Below, one piece after another: positions 44,770 to 54,208 of a stretch of DNA of 64,000 nt. Position 1 is the first letter of the stretch. Every line of letters begins with the position of its first letter. The DNA comes from Clostridium estertheticum. Its GTDB lineage: Bacteria; Bacillota; Clostridia; Clostridiales; Clostridiaceae. The translations under genes and the position numbers were made by a program. The stretch lies in the NCBI RefSeq assembly GCF_026650985.1, contig NZ_CP086239.1:434001-498000 (forward strand), given 5' to 3'. A model generated the notes under the pieces. The model was not told the DNA's origin, made no database searches, and saw only the letters and a program-made list of their open reading frames with translations.

Positions 44770-46755
44770 GTGGATGATAGGCCAGAACTTCAAAAATTTG
44801 AAGGATCTAATGTTAAGGAGTGTTTAAAAAATGCAAGTCTTAGTTTAGGTGTTTCGAAAGAACTAATTAAATATTCAATACTTGAGGAAAAAAGAGGTTT
44901 ATTTAAGAAACATGTTATAATTTCTATCGATTCTATAGATGGGCTACAAGATGAAGGTAGTCTAAAATTAGAATTTGCTCAAAAAGATGATATTAAAATA
45001 GATTCTCATAATGAAAAAGATGGAACTATAGAAATTAAAAATGGTAAAATCATAGTAAAAAATCCTTATGATGGAGGTAAACCGGCTGCAATTTCTAATA
45101 CTAATACTAATATTACACTAACTGTAAACGGAGAAAAAGTAACTTTACGTGTTAATGTGCAAAAAGAAAACATTATTGAAGTATTTCTAAAAGAAGATGA
45201 AGCTACTCGAAATTTAAATTTAAGTACAAGCCCAGACAATATGGAAGCTTATATTAGTATAAAGTATAAACCTAATATAATCTATAAATTAAAAGATAGT
45301 CCACCTAAAAATTCAGTATTAATAGAGTCTGAAGTAAAAGAAAAAATTATGCCACCAAAATTTACAGAGGCAGAAATTAATAATGGATTATTAAATAATA
45401 AAATTAAATATGGTATTTTGAAGATGGTTGTTATAAAATGTTCAAAAGAAGATGAAGTTTCCCAGTTAATTATTGCAAATGGGAAGAAAGTAATAGATGC
45501 AATAGATGATAGACTAGAAGTAAAGTATAATGGGGTCCATAAGGATTATAACAATGATGAGGTTATTGACTACAAAGCTATAGGAACAGTTGAAGGTGTA
45601 GAAAAAGGACAGGTCTTAGCTATCCTTCATCGCGGTAAAAGCGGAGAAGATGGAGTAGACATTAATGGTAAGGTAATAAAAACTAAAAATGCTAAAAGTC
45701 TAACACTTGGAGTAGGAGAAGGTTGTGAACTTACAGATGAGTTTACGGTGACTGCAACTAGTAAAGGTAGACCATCACTTAGGGGAAGTACTTTTTTCGT
45801 CTATAAAACTTATGAAGTAAATGGTGATGTAGAATTAAAAACAGGAAATATTCAATTTGTTGGTGATATAGTTATAGGTGGAAGTGTACGTGAAGGTATG
45901 AAAGTAGAATCAGGTAATTCTATTTTGATAAAAAATAATGTAGCGGAAGCTGATATTAAAGCGTCTGGTGATGTTGTGATTAAGGGGAATGTAATTCATT
46001 CAAATATTTCATCTGGAAAGGAAGATGTATTAAATTTAGAATTTTTAAATGATATAAAAAGCATGAAAGATGACATGTTAAAATTAATAGCATCCATAAG
46101 GCAAGTAAAAGGGATAAACCTTATAAGGAAAAATAATAGTGATGGAGAACTTATTAAAATATTACTTGAAAGTAAATTTAAAAAACTTCCTCAAACTGCA
46201 ATTAAAGTAGTTAAAAGAATAATGGAACTAGAAAATACTGAGGATGAATTAATATTTATAATAAAACATAAAATACTAAATCTTGCACCTCTTAATATTG
46301 TTGATTTCGAGGAATTAAATGATGTTGTGACAATTATAGAAAATAAAATTGAGAAAATGGAAATGAATTTAACTCTTCCAGTGGATGTAGTATTAGACTA
46401 TTCACAAGACTCAACAATTAAGAGTTCAGGTAATATTATTTTTACTGGCAAAGGTGAATATGTTTCAGAGCTTGTAGCAAGCGGTAGTATATTATTTCAG
46501 CAGGATAAAAGCTTAGCTCGTGGGGGAGTTATAAAAGCGGGTAAAGAAATCAAATGCAAAGTAGTTGGGGGTCTAGGGGGGGTATCGACAAAACTTATTG
46601 TAGAAAAAAATGGGCATATATGGGCAGATGTTGCTTATCCTAATACTAGATTTATTGTAGGCGAAAGAGAATATGTACTTGATGTTCTTAGTAAAAATAT
46701 TCACGCCTTCATAGATGAGGATAGGGAATTAATAGTTGAGAAATTACAAGGTTAG
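44770..46755 (+). CDS. fapA: FapA (DUF342) family protein with Jag-N-like domain
   Basis: A 661-residue protein. Residues 10-55 (NVKECLKNASLSLGVSKELI...LFKKHVIISID) resemble the Jag-N domain, and the central part (about 200-460) is the FapA/DUF342 beta-helix with repeated glycine turns (VEKGQVLAILHRGKSGEDG; VKSGNIQFVGDIVIGGSVREG-like). FapA proteins often sit in Gram-positive flagellar/chemotaxis clusters and have been linked to polar or cell-cycle control. Start is GTG with AGAGGTGG. It leads the che operon, spaced 11 bases from cheW. Confidence 0.8.
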   Translation: MDDRPELQKFEGSNVKECLKNASLSLGVSKELIKYSILEEKRGLFKKHVIISIDSIDGLQDEGSLKLEFAQKDDIKIDSHNEKDGTIEIKNGKIIVKNPYDGGKPAAISNTNTNITLTVNGEKVTLRVNVQKENIIEVFLKEDEATRNLNLSTSPDNMEAYISIKYKPNIIYKLKDSPPKNSVLIESEVKEKIMPPKFTEAEINNGLLNNKIKYGILKMVVIKCSKEDEVSQLIIANGKKVIDAIDDRLEVKYNGVHKDYNNDEVIDYKAIGTVEGVEKGQVLAILHRGKSGEDGVDINGKVIKTKNAKSLTLGVGEGCELTDEFTVTATSKGRPSLRGSTFFVYKTYEVNGDVELKTGNIQFVGDIVIGGSVREGMKVESGNSILIKNNVAEADIKASGDVVIKGNVIHSNISSGKEDVLNLEFLNDIKSMKDDMLKLIASIRQVKGINLIRKNNSDGELIKILLESKFKKLPQTAIKVVKRIMELENTEDELIFIIKHKILNLAPLNIVDFEELNDVVTIIENKIEKMEMNLTLPVDVVLDYSQDSTIKSSGNIIFTGKGEYVSELVASGSILFQQDKSLARGGVIKAGKEIKCKVVGGLGGVSTKLIVEKNGHIWADVAYPNTRFIVGEREYVLDVLSKNIHAFIDEDRELIVEKLQG

Positions 46756-46766
46756 GAGGGTTAAAT

Positions 46767-47216
46767 ATGAAACAGGAAGATATTAAAGTACTTGTTTTTA
46801 GTGTAAATGGGGAACAATATGCTACAAGCATTTTAGAAGTAGAGCGAATATTAGAATATGAAAAGACAACTAAAGTTCCAGATTCACCACAATTTGTTGA
46901 AGGGGTAATAAACTATGAAGATAGCATTTTACCGGTTATAACATTAACCAAAAGATTCAATCTAGAAGCATCTGAAATTGGCAAGGATTCTAAAATAATA
47001 GTTACAAAGCAAAAGGACAGCAAAATAGGTATAATAGTTGATTTTGTATCAGAAGTTAAAGATGTAGGTAAAGATAATATAGAAGATTCACCAGAGATAA
47101 TTACGGGAATATCTAAAAGATACATTAAAGGACTTATTAAAATCGATGGTAAAATAATCATATATTTAAACATTTCAGCTATATTGACTGATGAAGAAAA
47201 AATACAAATATTATAA
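46767..47216 (+). CDS. cheW: CheW-like chemotaxis coupling protein (first copy)
   Basis: A 149-residue CheW-fold protein that links receptors to CheA. The pattern VFSVNGEQYATSILEVERILEYEKTTKVPDSPQFVEGVINY and ITLTKRFNL is characteristic. It is one of two CheW copies in this operon, the other at 52680; they share only general family identity, so they may couple different receptors. AGGAGGG precedes the ATG. Confidence 0.9.
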   Translation: MKQEDIKVLVFSVNGEQYATSILEVERILEYEKTTKVPDSPQFVEGVINYEDSILPVITLTKRFNLEASEIGKDSKIIVTKQKDSKIGIIVDFVSEVKDVGKDNIEDSPEIITGISKRYIKGLIKIDGKIIIYLNISAILTDEEKIQIL

Positions 47217-47230
47217 AATAGGGTGTTATT

Positions 47231-47719
47231 ATGGAATATAATGAGATAAAGGTAGGAATTGCAGATTTAAATGTAGTGTTTTCACCAAATAAATTAATAA
47301 CTGTTGGGCTTGGGTCTTGTGTGGGCATTGCAATTTTTGATAAATACATAGGAATTGCGGGACTAGCACACATAATGCTTCCAGACAGTAGCCAGTTTAA
47401 TAAAATAACAAATGAAATAAAGTTCGCGGATTTGGCTATACCTATTTTAGTTAACAAAATGATTAGTAAAGGTGCAAAGTTATCCAATATGCGGGCTAAA
47501 ATAGCAGGTGGAGCGTCAATGTTTAATTTTTCTGATAAAAGTATAATTATGGATATTGGTAATCGAAATAGTATAGCAGTGAAAAATACTCTGAAAATGC
47601 TATCTATCCCACTACTCGCGGAAGACATCGGTGGTAATAAAGGAAGAACTTTAATATTTGATACAACTAATGGTCTACTGTCTATTAGGACTGTAGGAAT
47701 AGGAACCGTGGAGATTTAA
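47231..47719 (+). CDS. cheD: Chemoreceptor glutamine deamidase CheD
   Basis: A 162-residue CheD, which deamidates receptor glutamines and, in Bacillus, regulates CheC. The catalytic Cys30 is in VGLGSCVGIAIFD and His47 in GLAHIMLPDS. The gene lies 14 bases after cheW, and cheC is in the same operon, as expected for a CheC-CheD adaptation system. Confidence 0.93.
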   Translation: MEYNEIKVGIADLNVVFSPNKLITVGLGSCVGIAIFDKYIGIAGLAHIMLPDSSQFNKITNEIKFADLAIPILVNKMISKGAKLSNMRAKIAGGASMFNFSDKSIIMDIGNRNSIAVKNTLKMLSIPLLAEDIGGNKGRTLIFDTTNGLLSIRTVGIGTVEI

Positions 47720-47742
47720 ACAAAAGTAGAGGGTGATATATA

Positions 47743-48813
47743 ATGCTTAACAAGATAAAAGTTTTTGTAGTAGATGATTCGGCATTAATGAGAAAAATAA
47801 TTTCTGATATGATTAATGCTGAAACAGAAATGGAAGTTATAGGCACAGCAAGAAATGGCGAGGAACTATTATCAAAAATAGAACGCTTGGTACCTGACGT
47901 AATAACTTTGGATATTGAAATGCCCCAGATGGATGGTATAACGACGCTAAAGAGATTAAAAACAGTTAACAGAAATGTACAAGCTATAATGCTTAGCAGT
48001 AGCTCTAAGGCTAGTACAGAGTTAACTATGCAGTGTCTTGAACTAGGAGCTTTTGATTTTATTGCAAAACCATCTGGGGCAATATCATTAGATATAAATA
48101 AAGTTAAAGATGAATTGGTTCAAAAAATAAAATTAGCTTATATGAAAAGTGAAAGTAGAACTACCACGATCTTTGAAAAAAAAATAAATATAAATAAAGT
48201 AGTATCTAAGAATACTATAGAGAGACCGTTAAAGGCAGCAGTTCCAATTATTGAGGCTGTAGTTATTGGAGCATCTACCGGTGGTCCGAAAGCATTATAT
48301 AAAGTAATAACAGTATTGCCCGATAATATAGGAGTACCAGTTTTAGTAGTGCAACATATGCCAACTGGTTTTACAAAGGCTTTTGCAGAGAGGCTTAATT
48401 TAAATAGTAAATTAAAAGTTGTTGAAGCCTCTGATGGTGATTTAATTGAAAAAAATGTAGTTTATATTGCGCCTGGTGGATATCATATGGAGGTAGGCCG
48501 TGACAAGAAAATACATTTAAATACTGAGCCTACTATCTGGGGGGTTAGGCCCGCAGTAGATAAGCTATTTATATCAGCAACAGCAGTTTATGGTTCTCGG
48601 CTTTTAAGCGTTATACTTACTGGAATGGGACGCGATGGTGCAAAAGGTACCTCAGCTATTAAAGACAATGGCGGAATAACTATGGCAGAACATGAATCTA
48701 CCTGCACTATATATGGCATGCCAAAGGCTGCTTTTGAAACTGGTAAAGTAGATGAAGTGGTACCACTTGAAAATATTGCGCAGGAAATAAATAAGGTTGT
48801 AATGGGGAGATGA
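47743..48813 (+). CDS. cheB: Protein-glutamate methylesterase CheB
   Basis: A 356-residue response regulator-methylesterase. The receiver domain has VVDDSALMRK and the phosphorylated Asp57 (TLDIEMPQMDG). After a linker at about 125-170, the esterase domain holds Ser178 (GASTGGPKAL), His205 (VVQHMPTGFTKAFAERL) and the final Asp in GMGRDGAKG. It removes methyl groups from receptors and opposes CheR, encoded next. Confidence 0.94.
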   Translation: MLNKIKVFVVDDSALMRKIISDMINAETEMEVIGTARNGEELLSKIERLVPDVITLDIEMPQMDGITTLKRLKTVNRNVQAIMLSSSSKASTELTMQCLELGAFDFIAKPSGAISLDINKVKDELVQKIKLAYMKSESRTTTIFEKKININKVVSKNTIERPLKAAVPIIEAVVIGASTGGPKALYKVITVLPDNIGVPVLVVQHMPTGFTKAFAERLNLNSKLKVVEASDGDLIEKNVVYIAPGGYHMEVGRDKKIHLNTEPTIWGVRPAVDKLFISATAVYGSRLLSVILTGMGRDGAKGTSAIKDNGGITMAEHESTCTIYGMPKAAFETGKVDEVVPLENIAQEINKVVMGR

Positions 48814-48823
48814 GCAAACGCTA

Positions 48824-49588
48824 ATGGATTTAATTGATTTTCAGCATTGGGTCTTAAAAGAATATAGTATAGATTTGTCAGCGTATAAATCTAATCAGTT
48901 GCACAGACGAATTTTGAGCTTAATGTCAAGAGTGGGAGTTAATTCTGTAGAGGAATATATTAGTTTGCTTAAAAAGGATCCTGCTCAAAAACAGAAGTTC
49001 TTAGATTTTATAACAATAAATGTAACAGAATTTTTTAGAAACCCTGAAATATTTGATGAACTTTCAAAAAAGGTTAAGTCAGAACTCCCATATAATTCAG
49101 GACTTAAAATTTGGAGCGCGGCATGTTCTATTGGAGCTGAGCCTTATTCATTAGCTATGATTGTAGATAATTTAAATTCTCGCGGAAATCATAAAATTAT
49201 AGCTACAGACATTGATAGTACAATACTTCAAAAAGCGAAAAATGGAGAGTATGTTTATTCAGAAGTTAAAAATGTTCCCAAACAATTTATGGACAAATAT
49301 TTTGTAGTTAATGGGGACAAATACATAATTAGTCCTCAAATTAAAAAAATGGTTGAATTTAAGAAACATGATCTTATTTTAGATAAATTTGATAATAATT
49401 TTGATTTAGTAGTGTGCAGAAATGTAGTTATTTATTTTAATCAAGATGTTAAGGATAAAATATATCAAAAAATAAGTGATTCATTAAACAAAGGTGGTTT
49501 ATTATTTGTAGGTGCCACTGAAAGTATATATAATTATAAAGAGTATGGATTTGAAAAAGCATCCACATTTATATATAAAAAATTATAG
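48824..49588 (+). CDS. cheR: Chemotaxis protein methyltransferase CheR
   Basis: A 254-residue SAM-dependent receptor methyltransferase. The N-terminal helical domain has HRRILSLMSRVG; the SAM-binding part shows INVTEFFRNPEIF, WSAACSIGAEPYSLAMI, IIATDIDSTILQKA and DLVVCRNVVIYFN. The ATG is ten bases after the cheB stop, and its GGGGAG site lies within the end of cheB, so translation is probably coupled. Confidence 0.93.
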   Translation: MDLIDFQHWVLKEYSIDLSAYKSNQLHRRILSLMSRVGVNSVEEYISLLKKDPAQKQKFLDFITINVTEFFRNPEIFDELSKKVKSELPYNSGLKIWSAACSIGAEPYSLAMIVDNLNSRGNHKIIATDIDSTILQKAKNGEYVYSEVKNVPKQFMDKYFVVNGDKYIISPQIKKMVEFKKHDLILDKFDNNFDLVVCRNVVIYFNQDVKDKIYQKISDSLNKGGLLFVGATESIYNYKEYGFEKASTFIYKKL

Positions 49589-49636
49589 GGTGGATGAATC
49601 ATTAAGAAAAAATGATAGCATTAAAAGGGGGATAAA

Positions 49637-51679
49637 ATGGATACATCACAATATATGTCAATGTTCTTAGAAGAGTCTATGGAAAATTTGCAAACATTGA
49701 ATGAGTCGCTTCTTGAGCTCGAACAAAATCCAGAAGATATAGATAAGTTAAATGAAATATTTAGGGTAGCTCATACTATAAAGGGAATGGCGGCAACTAT
49801 GGGATTTAGTCAAATGGCTGAATTAACCCACAACATGGAGAATATTTTATCAGAATTTCGTGAGGGTAAACTTAAAGTAACAGAAAAAGTTGTAACTGTT
49901 CTATTCAGGTGTCTTGATACTTTAGAAAAAATGGTGAATAATATTTCAGAAGATATTTCAGAGGATATTTCAATAGACGATATATTAAAGGATTTACTTG
50001 AAATGGCTGAGATTGGTGAAAATCCAAAAGTCGAAGAAAAGAAAATTGAAAAAACACCACAAAGTACTAGTACCAGTGATATGGGTGAGAGAGTAAGTCT
50101 TAATGAATATGATATTGATGTTATAAAACAAGCAAAAGAAAAAATGTATAATGCATTTGACATAAAGATTTTAATAAGTGAAAATACTTTACTAAAAGCA
50201 GCTAGGGCCTTTCTCATTTTTAAGAGCTTAGAAGAATACGGCGAGATAATAAAATCCGTACCAGGAGCTGAGGATTTAGAAGATGAGAATTTTGAATTTG
50301 AAATAAATTTAATTTATCTAACTAATAAAGAAAAAGCTGAAGTTACTGATATTTTGCTGAATATATCTGAAGTAGAAAAAGTAAATGTAGAAGATGTTGA
50401 TATTGACAGTACTGCGGCTACTTTAGATGATAAATTAGTAGAAGTTAAAGGGATTGAAAAAGCTACTGAAGTTAAAGTAGAAGAAGTGAAAAGCAAGATT
50501 GCGGTGGACGGTAAAAACAAAGACAAGAAGGAAGTTGTAGCTCATAAAAAAGCGCACCAATCTGTTAGAGTTGAACTGGATAGACTAGATAAATTTATGA
50601 ATATGGTATCAGAACTTGTAATTCATAGAACAAGACTAGAACAAATAAGTAGCGTTCATAAACTAACTGATTTAAATGAAACTTTAGAACAAGTAGCTAG
50701 AGCTACTTCTGAGCTTCAAGAGTTGGTGATGAAGATTAGAATGTTGCCACTAGAAGTAGTATTTAATAGATTTCCAAGGATGATTCGCGATATATCAAAA
50801 AACCTTAATAAAGATATGGAACTTGTAATTCAAGGACAGGAGACAGAGCTTGATAGGACTGTTATTGATGAAATAGGTGAACCATTACTTCATTTGCTTC
50901 GTAATGCAGCAGATCACGGTGTTGAGCCTAGTAGCGTGCGAATTGCTAAAGGAAAAAGTCCGGTTGGCACAATTAAGCTTATAGCTTATGCTGAAGGTAC
51001 TAAAGCAATTATAAAGGTCGAAGACGATGGTGCAGGCCTAGATGTAGAGAGAATAAAGGTAAAAGCAAATGAATCGGGTATAAATACTGAAGGCATGACA
51101 GATGCTGATGTTAAAAATTTGATTTTTGCACAAGGATTTAGTACTAATGACAAAGTAACAGATATATCCGGGCGTGGCGTAGGCATGGATGTTGTTAAAA
51201 CTAAAATTGCTGCACTTGGTGGAACAGTAGATGCGATAAGTGAGATTGACAAAGGTACATCTTTTATTATAAGATTACCATTGACACTACAAATAATTCA
51301 GGCATTACTAGTAAAAGTTGGTAATGAAACTATGGCTATCTCTCTTGGATATATTGATAGAGTAATAGAATATAAAGTAGAGTTAATTAAGAAGACTAAT
51401 AATAAAGAAGTTATTGTATACAATGACAGTGTAATTCCACTTGTAAGAGTAAATGAAAAAATGGAAATAAAAAATATTGAAATTGCAAAGAGGTATATTG
51501 TTATTGTAAAAGTTGGAGAGAAAACTGTAGGCCTTTTAGTGGATTCGCTTCTAGGACAACAAGAAATTGTAATAAAGCCATTAGGGCAAACATTACACGG
51601 AATAAAAGAATATATAGGAGCAACAATTTTAGGAGATGGACTCGTTACATTGATACTTGATGTTGCTGCTTTAGTCTAA
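49637..51679 (+). CDS. cheA: Chemotaxis histidine kinase CheA
   Basis: A 680-residue CheA. Domains in order: P1 with the phosphorylated His46 (RVAHTIKGMAATMG), P2 (about 160-250), a charged linker, P3 dimerisation (VRVELDRLDKFMNMVSELVI), P4 ATPase (GEPLLHLLRNAADHG, DDGAGLD, SGRGVGMDVVK) and the P5 CheW-like end (LLGQQEIVIKPLG). It phosphorylates the CheY at 52308 and CheB. AAAAGGGGG precedes the ATG. Confidence 0.95.
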   Translation: MDTSQYMSMFLEESMENLQTLNESLLELEQNPEDIDKLNEIFRVAHTIKGMAATMGFSQMAELTHNMENILSEFREGKLKVTEKVVTVLFRCLDTLEKMVNNISEDISEDISIDDILKDLLEMAEIGENPKVEEKKIEKTPQSTSTSDMGERVSLNEYDIDVIKQAKEKMYNAFDIKILISENTLLKAARAFLIFKSLEEYGEIIKSVPGAEDLEDENFEFEINLIYLTNKEKAEVTDILLNISEVEKVNVEDVDIDSTAATLDDKLVEVKGIEKATEVKVEEVKSKIAVDGKNKDKKEVVAHKKAHQSVRVELDRLDKFMNMVSELVIHRTRLEQISSVHKLTDLNETLEQVARATSELQELVMKIRMLPLEVVFNRFPRMIRDISKNLNKDMELVIQGQETELDRTVIDEIGEPLLHLLRNAADHGVEPSSVRIAKGKSPVGTIKLIAYAEGTKAIIKVEDDGAGLDVERIKVKANESGINTEGMTDADVKNLIFAQGFSTNDKVTDISGRGVGMDVVKTKIAALGGTVDAISEIDKGTSFIIRLPLTLQIIQALLVKVGNETMAISLGYIDRVIEYKVELIKKTNNKEVIVYNDSVIPLVRVNEKMEIKNIEIAKRYIVIVKVGEKTVGLLVDSLLGQQEIVIKPLGQTLHGIKEYIGATILGDGLVTLILDVAALV

Positions 51680-51691
51680 GGAGGACATAAT

Positions 51692-52291
51692 ATGGATTAT
51701 TCTGAGCTTACTACTATGCAGCTTGATGTTCTACAAGAAGTAGGAAATATTGGTGCAGGGAATGCAGCTACTGCTTTATCAGAGTTATTGAATGAAAAAG
51801 TAGATATGAGCGTGCCAGCAGTAAATATTATTCCATTTGATGATATCTTTTCAAGTATAGACGTGGAAGTAGTAGTAATTGGTGTTGTTGTGCGAGTACT
51901 CGGAGATATACCGGGTAATATATTGTTTACTTTGGAAAAAGATGTTGCACTAAGAATTATATCAGGACTTGTAGGAAAAGAGCAGGAACAAATAACAGAA
52001 CTTGGAAACTCAGCACTCTGTGAAATTGGAAATATTATTTCAAGTTCTTTCATGAATGCAATAGCAGAACTTACAAAGCTTGAGGTTAGACCTTCCGTTC
52101 CAGCAGTAGCGCTAGATATGATGGCAGCAATACTCTCAACAACCTTTATTGAATCGGGTCAATTTGATGAGTATGTACTTGATTTAGAAACAAACTTTTT
52201 ACAGGAAAATGAAAAAATAAGAGGGCATTTTTATTATATACCAATGCCCGGATCACTCGAAAAAATATTAAATTCACTAGGTGTAAATTAA
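51692..52291 (+). CDS. cheC: CheY-P phosphatase CheC
   Basis: A 199-residue CheC. It has both phosphatase signatures: LQEVGNIGAGNAATALSELL near the N-terminus and LGNSALCEIGNIISSSFMNA in the middle. It dephosphorylates CheY-P and is tuned by CheD. An AAGGAGG site follows directly on the cheA stop. The related but larger FliY lies downstream, so the organism has two members of this phosphatase family. Confidence 0.93.
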   Translation: MDYSELTTMQLDVLQEVGNIGAGNAATALSELLNEKVDMSVPAVNIIPFDDIFSSIDVEVVVIGVVVRVLGDIPGNILFTLEKDVALRIISGLVGKEQEQITELGNSALCEIGNIISSSFMNAIAELTKLEVRPSVPAVALDMMAAILSTTFIESGQFDEYVLDLETNFLQENEKIRGHFYYIPMPGSLEKILNSLGVN

Positions 52292-52307
52292 TTGGAGGTA
52301 TTATAAA

Positions 52308-52667
52308 ATGGCTAGAGTATTAATTGTTGATGACGCTGCGTTTATGAGAATGATGATAAAAGATATATTAGAGAAAAACGGATTTGAAGTTGTAGGAGAA
52401 GCAAGTAATGGATTAAAGGGTGTAGAATTATATAAAACAGAAAAACCAGATATTGTTACTATGGATATTACTATGCCTGAAATGGATGGAATAGAAGCTG
52501 TTAAAGCAATTAAAGCATTTGATCCAGCAGCAAAAGTAATTATGTGTAGCGCAATGGGACAACAGACTATGGTTATGGATGCAATAAGAGCTGGTGCAAG
52601 GGATTTCATAGTTAAACCATTCCAATCAGATAGAGTACTTGAGGCAATAAAAAAAGTTTTAGGTTAA
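52308..52667 (+). CDS. cheY: Chemotaxis response regulator CheY
   Basis: A 119-residue single-domain receiver. The acidic pair is in LIVDDAAFMR, the phosphorylated Asp53 in TMDITMPEMDG, the switch Thr/Ser in IMCSAMGQQ and the Lys in DFIVKPFQ. Its phosphorylated form binds the FliM/FliY switch encoded just downstream. TTGGAGG precedes the ATG. Confidence 0.94.
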   Translation: MARVLIVDDAAFMRMMIKDILEKNGFEVVGEASNGLKGVELYKTEKPDIVTMDITMPEMDGIEAVKAIKAFDPAAKVIMCSAMGQQTMVMDAIRAGARDFIVKPFQSDRVLEAIKKVLG

Positions 52668-52679
52668 AGGGGGAGAGTT

Positions 52680-53081
52680 ATGCAAGTAGTTGTATTTAAA
52701 GTTAATGAGGAACAGTTTGCAGTTGAAGCATCAAGTGTTCAAAGCATTAATGATATGATGGAAATCACAAATGTACCTAAATCTGCAGCCTACATAAAGG
52801 GACTAATTAATCTAAGAGGTAATATAATTTCCCTTTTAGATATTAATCTCCTTTTAGATATTGAAAAAGGTAGCGTAGACCAAGAAAATATTATTATTTT
52901 AAATCTAAAAGAAGAGTCTGTTGGAGTAACTGTGGACCAAGTTGATGAAGTATTAGAAATTGAACTAAATTTAATTGAAAAGATTGAAACTGATAAGGAT
53001 AAAGCCTATATTAAAGGAATAATAAACTTTAAGGATAGAATAGTCACATTAATTGATATTGGTAAACTTATCGAAAGATAA
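52680..53081 (+). CDS. cheW: CheW-like coupling protein (second copy)
   Basis: A 133-residue CheW. VVFKVNEEQFAVEASSVQSINDMMEITNVPKSAAYIKGLINLRG is the classical N-terminal half; NLKEESVGVTVDQVDEVLEI follows. It is closer to textbook CheW than the copy at 46767. Twelve bases after cheY, with AAAGGGGGAG as site. Confidence 0.92.
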   Translation: MQVVVFKVNEEQFAVEASSVQSINDMMEITNVPKSAAYIKGLINLRGNIISLLDINLLLDIEKGSVDQENIIILNLKEESVGVTVDQVDEVLEIELNLIEKIETDKDKAYIKGIINFKDRIVTLIDIGKLIER

Positions 53082-53094
53082 GAGTTTATAGGAA

Positions 53095-53122
53095 ATAAGA
53101 CTTATCGTAAGATAAGTCTTAT
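53095..53122 (+). promoter_or_regulatory. Perfect hairpin between cheW and fliM
   Basis: ATAAGACTTATC (53095-53106) is exactly inverted at 53111-53122 around a GTAA loop (GNRA type). No T-run follows, so it is unlikely to end transcription fully; it may adjust mRNA processing or stability between the che and switch genes. Confidence 0.5.
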
Positions 53123-53212
53123 CTTGAGAAGATTTTACTGAAAATTAAAATGGTAAATTATTAAGAGTAAGTTAAATATTGCAGTTATACTACAGAGGAA
53201 TGAGGTAGAATT

Positions 53213-54208
53213 ATGGCAGAAGTATTATCACAAAGTGAAATAGATTCACTTCTATCTGCCCTATCTTCTGGGGAAATAGAGCCAGATCAGCTCCCAAATG
53301 AAGAAGAAAAGCATAAAATTAAATTATATGATTTTAAGAGTCCTCAAAAATTCTCAAAAGATCATCTGAGAACGCTTGAGTTAATTCATGATAATTATGG
53401 AAGAATAATATCAAGTTATTTATCTGCACAGCTAAGAAATAATGTAAAGATTCAAATTGAAAGTATTCAGCAAATAACCTATGAGGAATTTATTCATTCA
53501 ATTCCTAACCCTACTATTTTAACTATATTTAAGATGCCACCTTTAAGTGGCTCTATATTATTTGAAACTAATCCTCAATTTTCTTTTCAAGTAATTGATA
53601 TATTACTAGGTGGAATGGGGAATAGGAAGGTTGCAAACAAAGAATTTTCTGATATAGATAAAAACATATTACGAAATGTTAATGCAGGACTTATAGCTAA
53701 CTTGAAACTTGCTTGGGAAGATGTTTTGGACGTAGAACCAGAGATTGAGGCATTAGAAACTAATCCATCACTAAATCAAACACTAGCACCAAATGAACCA
53801 GTTGCACTAATTACTTTTTCGGTAGAAATGAGTAATAATACTACATTTATAAATATGTGTATACCTTATTTAAGTATTGAAAAAGTACTTGATAAACTAG
53901 TTGTTCAATATTGGTTTAGAGAAAATGATGAAGATGTTGTGAATGAATCTAGAAATAGATTAAAAAGTAGGCTAAATATAGTAAGTGTTCCAATGACTGG
54001 AATACTAGGTAGTACTAATATTACTGTAGATGAGTTTTTGCAATTAACTGAAGGTGATGTAATAACTCTTGATAATTCAAGTGATAGCCAAGTTAGTCTA
54101 TTTGTTGAAGATCATTTATGTTATACTGGCAAACCGGGTACTATAGGCAAAAACAGGGGAATTGAGATAATAGATATAATAGATAAGGATGTGGAAAATT
54201 ATGAGTAA
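53213..54208 (+). CDS. fliM: Flagellar motor switch protein FliM
   Basis: A 331-residue C-ring protein. The N-terminal LSQSEIDSLLSALSSGE is the CheY-P binding peptide, the middle domain starts with YDFKSPQKFSKDHLRTLELIHDNY, and the SpoA (FliN-like) domain forms the C-terminus (VTVDEFLQLTEGDVITLD). Its stop overlaps the fliY start (ATGAGTAA), a sign of coupled translation in fixed ratio. Confidence 0.94.
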   Translation: MAEVLSQSEIDSLLSALSSGEIEPDQLPNEEEKHKIKLYDFKSPQKFSKDHLRTLELIHDNYGRIISSYLSAQLRNNVKIQIESIQQITYEEFIHSIPNPTILTIFKMPPLSGSILFETNPQFSFQVIDILLGGMGNRKVANKEFSDIDKNILRNVNAGLIANLKLAWEDVLDVEPEIEALETNPSLNQTLAPNEPVALITFSVEMSNNTTFINMCIPYLSIEKVLDKLVVQYWFRENDEDVVNESRNRLKSRLNIVSVPMTGILGSTNITVDEFLQLTEGDVITLDNSSDSQVSLFVEDHLCYTGKPGTIGKNRGIEIIDIIDKDVENYE

